From NCBI GenBank assembly GCA_016777645.1, contig JADHRC010000103.1, forward strand, positions 1-5,827: a DNA stretch of 5,827 nucleotides, given 5' to 3'. Under the pieces are notes generated by a model that worked only from the letters and a program-made list of their open reading frames with translations, made no database searches and was not told where the DNA came from. The DNA comes from Alphaproteobacteria bacterium. GTDB lineage: Bacteria > Pseudomonadota > Alphaproteobacteria > Puniceispirillales > Marisalimonadaceae. Positions within the stretch are counted from its first letter, which is position 1. Every line of letters begins with the position of its first letter. Positions 1-5,827 of the stretch are shown one piece after another. Made by a program: the position numbers and the translations under genes.

Positions 1-104
1 GAAGAAAAGTTGCTAATCATCCAATCGAAGAGGTTGGAAAAGAACTTAGAGCTATGATGCCTTGGATTACAGCTAATAGACTTGTTGATAAAGATAAAAA
101 TTAA
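1..104 (+). CDS. ilvC: Ketol-acid reductoisomerase, C-terminal end (partial)
   Basis: This is the 3' end of a gene cut by the window start. The frame opens at base 3, gives 33 residues and ends at TAA 102-104. The peptide contains HPIEEVGKELRAMMPWI followed by TANRLVDKDKN. This matches my knowledge of the conserved C-terminus of class I ketol-acid reductoisomerases (RAMMPWI, then N-x-LVD, ending in a short charged tail with a final Asn). The enzyme is cytoplasmic and uses NADPH and Mg2+ to convert acetolactate or acetohydroxybutyrate to the dihydroxy acids of valine and isoleucine synthesis. The Rossmann domain and catalytic residues lie outside the window, so identity rests on the tail alone. 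It points the same way as mreB, but a 96-nt spacer separates them and the functions are unrelated, so co-transcription is uncertain. Confidence 0.85.
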   Translation, partial: RKVANHPIEEVGKELRAMMPWITANRLVDKDKN

Positions 105-187
105 TATTTATTAATTCCTTGAATTAAGATACTAATTAAACACTAACATTAATTAATTGTAGTGATTTAGCTTTCACTTCAATCTTT
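105..187 (+). promoter_or_regulatory. AT-rich ilvC-mreB spacer, likely holding the mreB promoter
   Basis: This is the only sizeable gap in the window and sits directly upstream of the first gene of the elongation cluster, so a promoter is expected here. The sequence is almost entirely A and T. Several weak sigma-70-like hexamer pairs can be drawn, for example TTAATA at 101-106 with TAAGAT at 125-130 (18-nt spacing). Such matches are common by chance at this base composition, so I do not choose one. The spacer also holds the palindrome TTAATTAA at 149-156. I see no riboswitch-like structure or small gene. Confidence 0.35.
111..127 (+). terminator. Small inverted repeat after ilvC, possible weak terminator
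   Basis: TTAATTC (111-117) and GAATTAA (121-127) are perfect inverted copies around a CTT loop, giving a 7-bp stem that starts 6 nt after the ilvC stop. The stem has only one G-C pair, and the bases that follow (GATACTAATTAAA) are not a U tract. It is therefore not a standard intrinsic terminator. It may mark the ilvC transcript end or be a chance palindrome in AT-rich DNA. Confidence 0.25.
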
Positions 188-193
188 GAAAGG
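188..193 (+). promoter_or_regulatory. Ribosome binding site of mreB
   Basis: GAAAGG lies 7 nt before ATG 201, good Shine-Dalgarno spacing. It decides the start: an in-frame TTG at 186 would add five residues (MKGFS) but overlaps this site and has no comparable site of its own. Confidence 0.7.
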
Positions 194-200
194 TTTTTCT

Positions 201-1238
201 ATGTTTGGATACATAAGAGGCTTGTTTTCGGCTGATCTAGCTATAGATTTAGGTACTGCCAATACATTGGTATATGTAAAAGGCCAAGGGATTTTGTTAA
301 ACGAACCATCAGTTGTAGCAATTACCGAAATTAGAGGAAAATCCCAGGTTTTAGCTGTAGGTGAAGAAGCTAAGACTATGTTGGGTAAAACCCCTGGTAA
401 TATTAGAGCGATCAGGCCCATGGCTGATGGAGTAATAGCGGATTTTGATGTGGCTGAGGAAATGATTAAACACTTTATTAGAAAAGTTCATAAAAGGTCC
501 GCTTTGGTTAGTCCGCAAGTTGTTATTTGTGTGCCATCTGGTGCGACAGCTGTCGAAAGGAGAGCAATTCAAGAGTCAGCAGAAGCAGCTGGCGCTAGAA
601 GAGTTTATTTGATCGAAGAACCAATGGCTGCAGCAATAGGTGCTAACCTTCCTGTTACAGAAGCTTCTGGTTCCATGGTAGTTGATATAGGTGGAGGAAC
701 AACAGAAGTTGCTATTTTATCATTAGGGAATATAGTCTACGCCCGTTCAGTAAGAGTTGGTGGCGATAAATTTGATGAGGCAATTGTAGCTTATATTAGA
801 CGGCATCATAATTTACTTATTGGAGAAATGACTGCAGAAAGAATTAAAAAAGGTATTGCAACTGCTAAAATACCTAAAGATGGCGTTGGCTCCAGTATTG
901 AAGTGAGGGGTAGGGATCTGGTTAACGGTGTCCCAAAAGAAATTGAAATAAATCAGGCACAGATTTGTGAGGCACTTGCTGAGCCTGTAGGCCAAATAAT
1001 TGAAGCTACTAAAACAGCTTTAGAACAAACTCCACCTGAACTAGCTGCTGATATAGTTGAGAGAGGTATTGTTTTAACAGGTGGAGGAGCTTTATTAGGT
1101 GAGTTAGATACAACAATTAGGGAAGCGACTGGTTTGCCTGTTGTCATCGCCGAAGATCCGCTTACTTGTGTTGTTATGGGTACCGGAAGGTGTCTTGATG
1201 AAATGAAGTCTCTTAGAAATGTATTAATAGGGGCTTAA
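201..1238 (+). CDS. mreB: Rod shape-determining protein MreB (bacterial actin)
   Basis: MreB is an ATP-binding actin homologue that forms short membrane-attached filaments and steers lateral-wall synthesis. The 345-residue product has the family's usual length. The N-terminus (MFGYIRGLFS) fits the short amphipathic membrane-binding segment. Nucleotide-pocket motifs are all present: phosphate-1 DLGTANTLVYV at 16-26, VPSGAT at 111-116, the catalytic-glutamate region EEPMAAAIG at 139-147, phosphate-2 DIGGGTTEVA at 162-171, and the adenosine motif LTGGGALL at 292-299. The block EQTPPELAADI at 275-285 is typical of alphaproteobacterial MreB. The start is ATG 201 with GAAAGG upstream. The gene leads the cluster and looks less AT-rich than the genes after it, as expected for a highly conserved protein rich in Gly and Ala. 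No frameshift or missing motif is seen. Confidence 0.98.
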   Translation: MFGYIRGLFSADLAIDLGTANTLVYVKGQGILLNEPSVVAITEIRGKSQVLAVGEEAKTMLGKTPGNIRAIRPMADGVIADFDVAEEMIKHFIRKVHKRSALVSPQVVICVPSGATAVERRAIQESAEAAGARRVYLIEEPMAAAIGANLPVTEASGSMVVDIGGGTTEVAILSLGNIVYARSVRVGGDKFDEAIVAYIRRHHNLLIGEMTAERIKKGIATAKIPKDGVGSSIEVRGRDLVNGVPKEIEINQAQICEALAEPVGQIIEATKTALEQTPPELAADIVERGIVLTGGGALLGELDTTIREATGLPVVIAEDPLTCVVMGTGRCLDEMKSLRNVLIGA

Positions 1239-1263
1239 TTCTAATTTAATTAGTCTTCCATAA

Positions 1264-1276
1264 GTGAGAAAAGTTG
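1264..1276 (+). promoter_or_regulatory. Start region of mreC with a TTG codon
   Basis: An in-frame TGA at 1265-1267 limits any upstream extension to two codons, and TTG 1274-1276 is the first usable start. The first in-frame ATG is codon 185, far inside the protein, and the next TTG codons (24 and 25) would cut the membrane segment. A weak purine-rich stretch (GTGAGAAAAG, 1264-1273) is the only candidate ribosome binding site. Confidence 0.65.
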
Positions 1277-2209
1277 GTTTCAGGAAAACCCTCAAATAAT
1301 AGAACCATCAAAGAAGGTAGAAACTTCAATTTCGTTCTAATATTGTTGTGCTTACTTCTTGTTTTTTTAGGTAAACTAGATCTTATAGCAATAAGAAACA
1401 TAAAGTCATTTCTATTTGATTTTTGGGCACCTGTAACTCATGTTGTTAATAAACCTATTAAAGAAATAGCAGTGATTTTGGAAGATGTAAAATCAACAAG
1501 TTCATTAAGGCAAGAAAATATAAAACTAAAAAATGAACTTAGAAAACTTAAATCCTTAAATATACAATCAGAATCTAAGGAACTTGAATTATTAGAACTT
1601 AGAGGACTTTTAAATGTTTTACCTAAATTAAAAAATGAAATAGTTACTGGTAGAGTTATTACTGCTCCAGGTGGTATATTTGCTAATACTGTTTTAATCA
1701 ATTCAGGTAAAAATTTTGGGATACAAATTGGACAACCAGCGATATCATCTTTTGGCCTTGTAGGCTATGTTGTAAATGTAGGTTTGAAAACAAGTAGGAT
1801 TCTTTTACTCATTGATATAAATTCAATGATACCAATATACTTGACTAGTAGTAATTGGCCGGCTGTAGCACAAGGCCAAAACGGTAACCTTTTAGAAATA
1901 AAATTTCTGTCATCTGATGCTATTCCTATTGAAGGTGAAACTGTAGAAACATCGGGCCATGGAGGTCGATTGCCTTCAGGTATAAATGTTGGTAAAATAA
2001 TAAAAAGTTTTTCTGGAGAATATTATATTAAACCTTCAGTAGATTTTCAAAGAATGACATACATATCGATATTAACTAATAATCAAACAATAAATATTGA
2101 TGATAAAAAATTTCAAGGTTTTGCTCCTTTACAAAATCCTAAACCCTCATCTATTTTTAAAGGAATAGATTCAAGTGGAAAAAGAAAAATAGAAAGGGAA
2201 CAAGATTGA
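1274..2209 (+). CDS. mreC: Rod shape-determining protein MreC
   Basis: MreC is a bitopic inner-membrane protein whose periplasmic part binds PBP2 and is thought to activate the RodA-PBP2 synthase. The 311-residue product has a short cytoplasmic N-terminus, one membrane segment at about 18-33 (FNFVLILLCLLLVFLG), and a Lys/Glu/Leu-rich predicted coiled coil at about 67-116. The family's double beta-barrel region follows, with GRVITAPGGIFANTVLINSG at 126-145, GLVGYVVNVG at 161-170 and the hallmark SGHGGRLPSGINVGKI at 227-242. The tail after about residue 280 is hydrophilic, rich in Lys, Ser and Pro, and looks disordered. Translation starts at TTG 1274. The stop TGA 2207-2209 overlaps the mreD start in the tetramer TTGA. 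Family assignment is firm; the exact first residue is less so. Confidence 0.95.
   Translation: MVSGKPSNNRTIKEGRNFNFVLILLCLLLVFLGKLDLIAIRNIKSFLFDFWAPVTHVVNKPIKEIAVILEDVKSTSSLRQENIKLKNELRKLKSLNIQSESKELELLELRGLLNVLPKLKNEIVTGRVITAPGGIFANTVLINSGKNFGIQIGQPAISSFGLVGYVVNVGLKTSRILLLIDINSMIPIYLTSSNWPAVAQGQNGNLLEIKFLSSDAIPIEGETVETSGHGGRLPSGINVGKIIKSFSGEYYIKPSVDFQRMTYISILTNNQTINIDDKKFQGFAPLQNPKPSSIFKGIDSSGKRKIEREQD
2192..2209 (+). promoter_or_regulatory. mreD ribosome binding site and TTGA stop-start overlap
   Basis: GAAAGGG at 2192-2198 lies 7 nt before TTG 2206-2208, inside the last codons of mreC. The mreC stop TGA occupies 2207-2209, so stop and start share TTGA. This supports TTG 2206 over the next in-frame ATG at 2287, which would remove the first membrane segment of MreD. 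Confidence 0.65.
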
Positions 2210-2736
2210 TTAAATATACTGACTTTACGTATTTTTTTTATAGATTATCAATTAACTGCCTTTTGTTTCTTTTATTATTTTTTTTAATGGATTTTGAAAG
2301 ATCACTTGGTTACTTTTCAATATTTAACAGTTCCACTCCAAGTATCATTTCTATTTTAATTTATTTACTTATTAGAAAATTAAATTTCAGTCCATCAAAC
2401 ATTTTATTATTCATTTTAGGTATTTTGAACGATGTAATGTCAGGTGTCAGTCTAGGCTTTTCTTCAATGTTTTTATTGTTAATAAAATTCCAAGCAGAAA
2501 ATTTGTCTTTACTTAAATTAAATAAAAATCATGAACAACAATGGTTTTCATTTACCTTTATATTTATAACAACATTTCTTATCGTTTTATTAATTAATGT
2601 TACAGTTAATTTAAATATTCCAGATTTAAACCCTTTATTATTTCATGTTGGTACTACATTAATACTTTTTCCAATTATAAATTCAGGTTTAGATCTTATT
2701 TTTTTTATTACTAGAATGATAAAAACTAATTCATGA
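2206..2736 (+). CDS. mreD: Rod shape-determining protein MreD
   Basis: MreD is a small polytopic inner-membrane protein of the elongation complex. It works with MreC, and its balance with MreC is thought to tune PBP2-RodA activity. The product has 176 residues, a little over the usual size, and is very hydrophobic. Likely membrane segments lie near 15-29, 45-58, 64-80, 82-97, 112-135 and 143-172. Family-like features are the TPSIISILIYLLIR stretch at 44-57 and GILNDVMSGVSLGFSS at 72-87, which resembles the G-x-L-x-D-x-x-S-G-x-x-LG segment of MreD proteins. Sequence similarity in this family is weak, so position between mreC and mrdA adds much of the support. The start is TTG 2206, coupled to the mreC stop. 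The gene is extremely AT-rich and contains 8-T runs at 2232-2239 and 2278-2285. Confidence 0.93.
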   Translation: MIKYTDFTYFFYRLSINCLLFLLLFFLMDFERSLGYFSIFNSSTPSIISILIYLLIRKLNFSPSNILLFILGILNDVMSGVSLGFSSMFLLLIKFQAENLSLLKLNKNHEQQWFSFTFIFITTFLIVLLINVTVNLNIPDLNPLLFHVGTTLILFPIINSGLDLIFFITRMIKTNS

Positions 2737-4661
2737 AAAATAAGAATGTAAAAAAATTAAATAAAAAAATATCTAGAAGATTTGTTTTTTTATCATTAAT
2801 AAAAGGATCAGTTATAGGAGCAATAGGTTGGAAACTTTTTGATCTGCAATTAATTGAAAATCAAAAATATGAAAAATTATCTGATAATAATCGATTTGAT
2901 TTTCATATAATTCCTCCTGAAAGAGGAAAAATATTAGATAGAAAAATGAGATTGATAGCTGGTAATGAAGACACTTTTCATCTTGTTTTGAATTGGAACA
3001 AAACTTTAGATTCTGATCGTGTAATTGCAAGAATATCTAATATCGTTAATTTAGATAAAAAAGATATTATTAACTTTAAAAAAAAAATAAGTTTAATAAA
3101 TGAAATACCTACTAAAAAAATTATAATTACAAAAAATCTATCAAAAAAAAATTTATCAAAACTAGCAATAAGAAGCATAGAGTTTCCTGAAATAAGCTTT
3201 TACATGAGTAAGAAAAGAGTTTATCCGCAAGGTAATATTGTTGGACATATTTCAGGTTACACAGGTCTTCCTTCAAATAATAATAATAATTTTTTGAGCG
3301 TTAAAAACGAAGATATTCAGGTTGGAAAAAGGGGTTTGGAAAAGTTTTTTGATAATCAATTAAGAGGTAAGTTTGGTAGAAAAAGAAATGAGGTGACATC
3401 TAAAGGATTTGTTATTGCTTCACATATATATGAAAACACTATTTCAGGAAAAGATGTGCAAGTTTCTTTAGATATGAAGTTACAGGCGTTTGCAAGTGAA
3501 AGATTGGAAAGAGGCAATTTTAAGAAAATAGATGTAACTGCTAAAATACAAAAAAGAATTAATGATGATACTAATTTGTCTTATATTAATAAAGATTATG
3601 TTTACTTAGATGAAAAGAATAATATTAGTAATCCAAATTCAGGATCAATTATAGTAATGGATATTGAAAATGGTCAAATTATTTGTAGTACATCTTCTCC
3701 TGGTTTTGATCCAAATATTTTTTCAAATGAATTAGAAATTGAAGAATGGGATAAATTAAAAACGCATAAAAGATCTCCACTTTTGAATAGAAGTATGTCA
3801 GGTGTATATCCTCCAGGTTCAACAATTAAAATGGCAGTAGCTTTGGCTGGCTTAGAAAGTGGTGTTATAGATTATGATAGTAAGTTTTTTTGTTCTGGTT
3901 CAAAAAAAATAGGAAATAGAGAGTTTCACTGTTGGTTAAAAGATGGTCACGGTAGTTTGAATTTAAGTGAAGCCATTGAGCAATCATGTGATGTGTATTT
4001 TTATGAATTAGGATTAAAAATTGGAATTAATAAGATAGCTCTTATGATGAAGAAACTTGGTCTCGGTGAATATTATGATCTAGAAATAGATGATAAAGCC
4101 AAAGGTGTTGTCCCAGATAAAGATTGGAAATTAAAAAGGGATGGATTAAGTTGGTCTTTAGGTGAAACTCTTAATGCTTCAATAGGTCAAGGCTACATTC
4201 TTGCTACACCGTTGCAACTTGTTACAATGGTATCAAGATTAGCCTCTGGAGGCAGGAAAGTAACCCCTACAATGATCATTAAGAAAAATAAAAATGATTT
4301 TGAATCTCTTAACATTAATCAAAATCACCTAAATTATATAAAAAAAGCAATGGAAAGAGTTGTTGTTGGTCAAAAGGGAACAGCAAGAAAATATAAAATT
4401 GGTTCAAAAACCATTGAAATGGCTGGTAAAACTGGAACTGTTCAAGTTGTAAGGATTTCTGAAGAAGAAAGGGAGGCTGGTGTTATCAAAAATGAAGATA
4501 GGATTTGGAAAAGAAGAGATCATGCTCTCTTTGTTGGATATGCACCTGTCTCAAAGCCTAAATATGCAATATCAGTAGTTGTTGAACATGGCGGAAGTGG
4601 TTCATCAGTTGCTGCACCCATAGCAAGAGATGTTTTTAAAAATATTTTTGATTTGTCATAA
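2733..4661 (+). CDS. mrdA: Penicillin-binding protein 2, elongation transpeptidase
   Basis: PBP2 is the class B penicillin-binding protein that cross-links glycan strands made by RodA during elongation, acting in the periplasm. The 642-residue product has a basic N-terminus, one membrane anchor at about 17-38, and a pedestal domain at about 45-235 with PPERGKILDR (61-70) and YPQGNIVGHISGY (164-176). The transpeptidase domain follows: active-site STIK at 363-366 (in YPPGSTIKM), SCD at 418-420 as the SxN-type motif, and KTGT at 566-569. Cys387, Cys400, His406 and Cys419 are spaced like the zinc ligands described for PBP2 proteins. An unusual hydrophilic insert of about 40 residues lies between about 260 and 302. 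ATG 2733 overlaps the mreD stop as ATGA, with no clear Shine-Dalgarno site, so translation probably depends on coupling. FtsI is the alternative class B protein, but the SCD motif and rodA linkage favour PBP2. Confidence 0.97.
   Translation: MKNKNVKKLNKKISRRFVFLSLIKGSVIGAIGWKLFDLQLIENQKYEKLSDNNRFDFHIIPPERGKILDRKMRLIAGNEDTFHLVLNWNKTLDSDRVIARISNIVNLDKKDIINFKKKISLINEIPTKKIIITKNLSKKNLSKLAIRSIEFPEISFYMSKKRVYPQGNIVGHISGYTGLPSNNNNNFLSVKNEDIQVGKRGLEKFFDNQLRGKFGRKRNEVTSKGFVIASHIYENTISGKDVQVSLDMKLQAFASERLERGNFKKIDVTAKIQKRINDDTNLSYINKDYVYLDEKNNISNPNSGSIIVMDIENGQIICSTSSPGFDPNIFSNELEIEEWDKLKTHKRSPLLNRSMSGVYPPGSTIKMAVALAGLESGVIDYDSKFFCSGSKKIGNREFHCWLKDGHGSLNLSEAIEQSCDVYFYELGLKIGINKIALMMKKLGLGEYYDLEIDDKAKGVVPDKDWKLKRDGLSWSLGETLNASIGQGYILATPLQLVTMVSRLASGGRKVTPTMIIKKNKNDFESLNINQNHLNYIKKAMERVVVGQKGTARKYKIGSKTIEMAGKTGTVQVVRISEEEREAGVIKNEDRIWKRRDHALFVGYAPVSKPKYAISVVVEHGGSGSSVAAPIARDVFKNIFDLS
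3276..3290 (+). repeat. (AAT)5 trinucleotide repeat in mrdA
   Basis: Five consecutive AAT codons encode Asn182-Asn186 in a loop of the PBP2 pedestal domain, between HISGYTGLP and VGKRGLE. The repeat is in frame, so gain or loss of a unit would change loop length without breaking the gene. Confidence 0.8.
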
Positions 4662-4663
4662 AC

Positions 4664-4667
4664 AGGA
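4664..4667 (+). promoter_or_regulatory. Ribosome binding site of rodA
   Basis: AGGA lies in the 11-nt gap after the mrdA stop, 5 nt before ATG 4673. It supports that ATG as the rodA start. Confidence 0.65.
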
Positions 4668-4672
4668 TAATA

Positions 4673-5794
4673 ATGAGATATAAAAATAAATTTTTATCTG
4701 AATCTATATTTTACTCTTTTTTTTTAAAATTTTTAAAAATAAATTGGTTTGTTATATTTTGCATAATTATTTTAGGATTTTTTGGGGTTATTGCTTTATA
4801 TTCTGCAGCAGGAGGAAGTTGGGATCCTTGGGCTAAAAATCATTTATACAGGCTTATTTTTGGAAGTTTAATAATGTTTTGTATAGCTCTAACACCTACT
4901 TATATTTTTTACAAATTTAGTATTTTATCTTTTTCTTTAGGTCTTTTAAGTTTGGTTTGGGTCAAGTTTTTTGGTTCAGGTGATGTGCCAAGATGGATTA
5001 GTATAGGGGGAATGAATTTTCAACCTTCTGAGTTTATGAAATTAGGTTTGATTTTAATATTAGCAAGATACTTTGACCATATTCCCAAAGTGTACCTTGA
5101 AAAACTTCTCCCCTACCTGATACCCTTGTTGATTATATTTATTCCAGGTCTTTTAGTTATTTCTCAACCAGATTTAGGTACTGGTTTAACAATAATATTA
5201 CTTGGACTAGCCGTTCTCTTTTATGTTGGTATATCTATAAAATTTGTAATAATATCCTTTGTGTTGTTAGCTTCAGCAATTCCTTTTATTTGGCAGCAGT
5301 TATATCAATATCAAAAAAATAGAATTTTGGTTTTTTTAAATCCGGAGATGGATAGCTTAGGAAGTGGATATCAGATTATACAATCAAAGATAGCCATTGG
5401 TTCCGGAGGTTTGTTTGGAAAAGGTTATTTATTAGGAAGTCAAAGCAAACTAAATTACCTGCCAGAAAAACATACAGATTTCATATTTACTTTGATTTCA
5501 GAAGAATTAGGTTTTTTGGGTTCTATGTCTATTATTTTAGTTTTTTGTGTTTTGATTATCTTAATAATGAAAATCTCTTTTAACACTGCTTCTCTTTTTT
5601 CTAAAATAGTTACTTTTGGAGTAGCTTTTTTGATTTTTCTTTATTTAGGTTTAAACATAGGAATGGTATGTGGTTTACTACCGGTAGTAGGCGCCCCATT
5701 ACCATTAATTAGTTATGGGGGCACTTCTTTATTAACAGTTTTGATTGGTATTGGTTTAGTATTAAGTATAAATATTTATGAAAAAAAAATATAA
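4673..5794 (+). CDS. rodA: Peptidoglycan glycosyltransferase RodA (SEDS family)
   Basis: RodA is a polytopic inner-membrane SEDS enzyme that polymerises lipid II into glycan strands and works as a pair with PBP2, encoded just upstream. The product has 373 residues, normal for the family, and about ten hydrophobic segments, the first at about 24-45 and the last at about 350-368. Signature stretches are PRWISIGGMNFQPSEFMKLG (106-125), ISQPDLGTGLT (163-173), LPEKHTDFIFTLISEELGF (263-281) and GLLPVVGAPLPLISYGGTS (334-352). Asp269 in KHTDFIF corresponds to the catalytic Asp of SEDS proteins. The division homologue FtsW is the alternative, but linkage to PBP2 and MreBCD and the PEKHTDFIF form favour RodA. 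The gene carries a 9-T run at 4717-4725 and a 9-A run at 5781-5789 near its end. It is the last complete gene here. Confidence 0.97.
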   Translation: MRYKNKFLSESIFYSFFLKFLKINWFVIFCIIILGFFGVIALYSAAGGSWDPWAKNHLYRLIFGSLIMFCIALTPTYIFYKFSILSFSLGLLSLVWVKFFGSGDVPRWISIGGMNFQPSEFMKLGLILILARYFDHIPKVYLEKLLPYLIPLLIIFIPGLLVISQPDLGTGLTIILLGLAVLFYVGISIKFVIISFVLLASAIPFIWQQLYQYQKNRILVFLNPEMDSLGSGYQIIQSKIAIGSGGLFGKGYLLGSQSKLNYLPEKHTDFIFTLISEELGFLGSMSIILVFCVLIILIMKISFNTASLFSKIVTFGVAFLIFLYLGLNIGMVCGLLPVVGAPLPLISYGGTSLLTVLIGIGLVLSINIYEKKI

Positions 5795-5815
5795 TAAATT
5801 TTACTAATTTTTTTT

Positions 5816-5820
5816 GAAAG
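5816..5820 (+). promoter_or_regulatory. Possible ribosome binding site for a gene past the window
   Basis: GAAAG follows an 8-T run, and with AATAAAC after it a start codon could fall just beyond base 5827. The motif resembles the GAAAGG before mreB. No coding sequence for such a gene is visible, so this is a weak guess. Confidence 0.2.
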
Positions 5821-5827
5821 AATAAAC

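Larger units (their letters stand above)
201..5794 (+). other. Predicted elongasome operon mreB-mreC-mreD-mrdA-rodA
   Basis: Five genes run in one direction with gaps of 35, -4, -4 and 11 nt, and no clear hairpin with a U tract separates them. The two 4-nt overlaps (TTGA at mreC/mreD, ATGA at mreD/mrdA) suggest translational coupling. All five products belong to one complex that makes lateral-wall peptidoglycan. Linkage of mreBCD to mrdAB is, to my knowledge, common in alphaproteobacteria, whereas E. coli keeps them at separate loci. One transcript is inferred, not shown. Confidence 0.75.

Noticed and set aside
186..200. TTG 186 as the mreB start, adding MKGFS
   Set aside because: It overlaps the GAAAGG ribosome binding site, and ATG 201 gives the standard MreB N-terminus and length.
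179..1147. Reverse-strand open frames of 60-80 codons opposite mreB
   Set aside because: They lie wholly or almost wholly antisense to a strongly conserved gene, resemble no family I know, and have no plausible ribosome binding context. They are by-products of the mreB codon pattern.
1241..1253. CTAATTTAATTAG palindrome between mreB and mreC as a terminator
   Set aside because: The stem is short and A/T-dominated with essentially no loop, or 4 bp with a 5-nt loop, and no U tract follows. It is unlikely to stop transcription.
1438..3178. Reverse-strand open frames opposite mreC and mrdA
   Set aside because: They mirror Lys/Asn/Ile-rich coding sequence as Phe/Leu/Ile-rich peptides with no recognisable domain. 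The + strand genes explain this DNA.
5781..5815. Pairing of the 9-A run at the rodA end with the 8-T run at 5808-5815 as a terminator
   Set aside because: An all A-U stem with a loop of about 18 nt and no G-C pairs is too weak. Such runs are frequent in this AT-rich sequence.
1..5827. Mobile element, CRISPR array, tRNA or other RNA gene, or undescribed system
   Set aside because: I saw no transposase, spaced repeats, attachment-site duplication or tRNA-like structure. Almost all bases are accounted for by six conserved housekeeping genes.

Overview
The window holds a conserved cell-elongation (elongasome) gene cluster on the + strand: mreB, mreC, mreD, mrdA (PBP2) and rodA/mrdB. It is preceded by the last 33 codons of ilvC. 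The DNA is strongly AT-rich, with long A and T runs even inside genes. MreB closely resembles alphaproteobacterial MreB in its N-terminus and in the block around 'EQTPPELAADI', and the ilvC tail is also alphaproteobacterial in style. A low-GC alphaproteobacterium is the best reading. The retained branched-chain amino acid gene argues for a free-living lineage, such as a streamlined marine group, rather than an obligate intracellular Rickettsiales-type cell. That last step is inference.

Layout: bases 1-104 are the 3' end of ilvC. Bases 105-200 are a very AT-rich spacer with a 7-bp inverted repeat and the mreB ribosome binding site. Then come mreB (201-1238), a 35-nt gap, mreC (1274-2209), a 4-nt overlap, mreD (2206-2736), a 4-nt overlap, mrdA (2733-4661), an 11-nt gap, and rodA (4673-5794). 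The last 33 bases are a T-rich tail with a possible ribosome binding site for a gene beyond the window. No convincing terminator lies between the five genes, so they look like one transcription unit.

Together the genes encode the core machine that builds the lateral cell wall. MreB is the actin-like filament on the inner membrane face. MreC and MreD are membrane partners linking it to the periplasm. RodA polymerises glycan strands and PBP2 cross-links them. The genes are intact, and the catalytic or signature residues I checked are present.

I do not see an undescribed system here. The details most worth a second look are an insert of about 40 residues in PBP2 between the first part of its transpeptidase domain and the SxxK serine, consecutive TTG starts for mreC and mreD, and long homopolymer runs inside essential genes.
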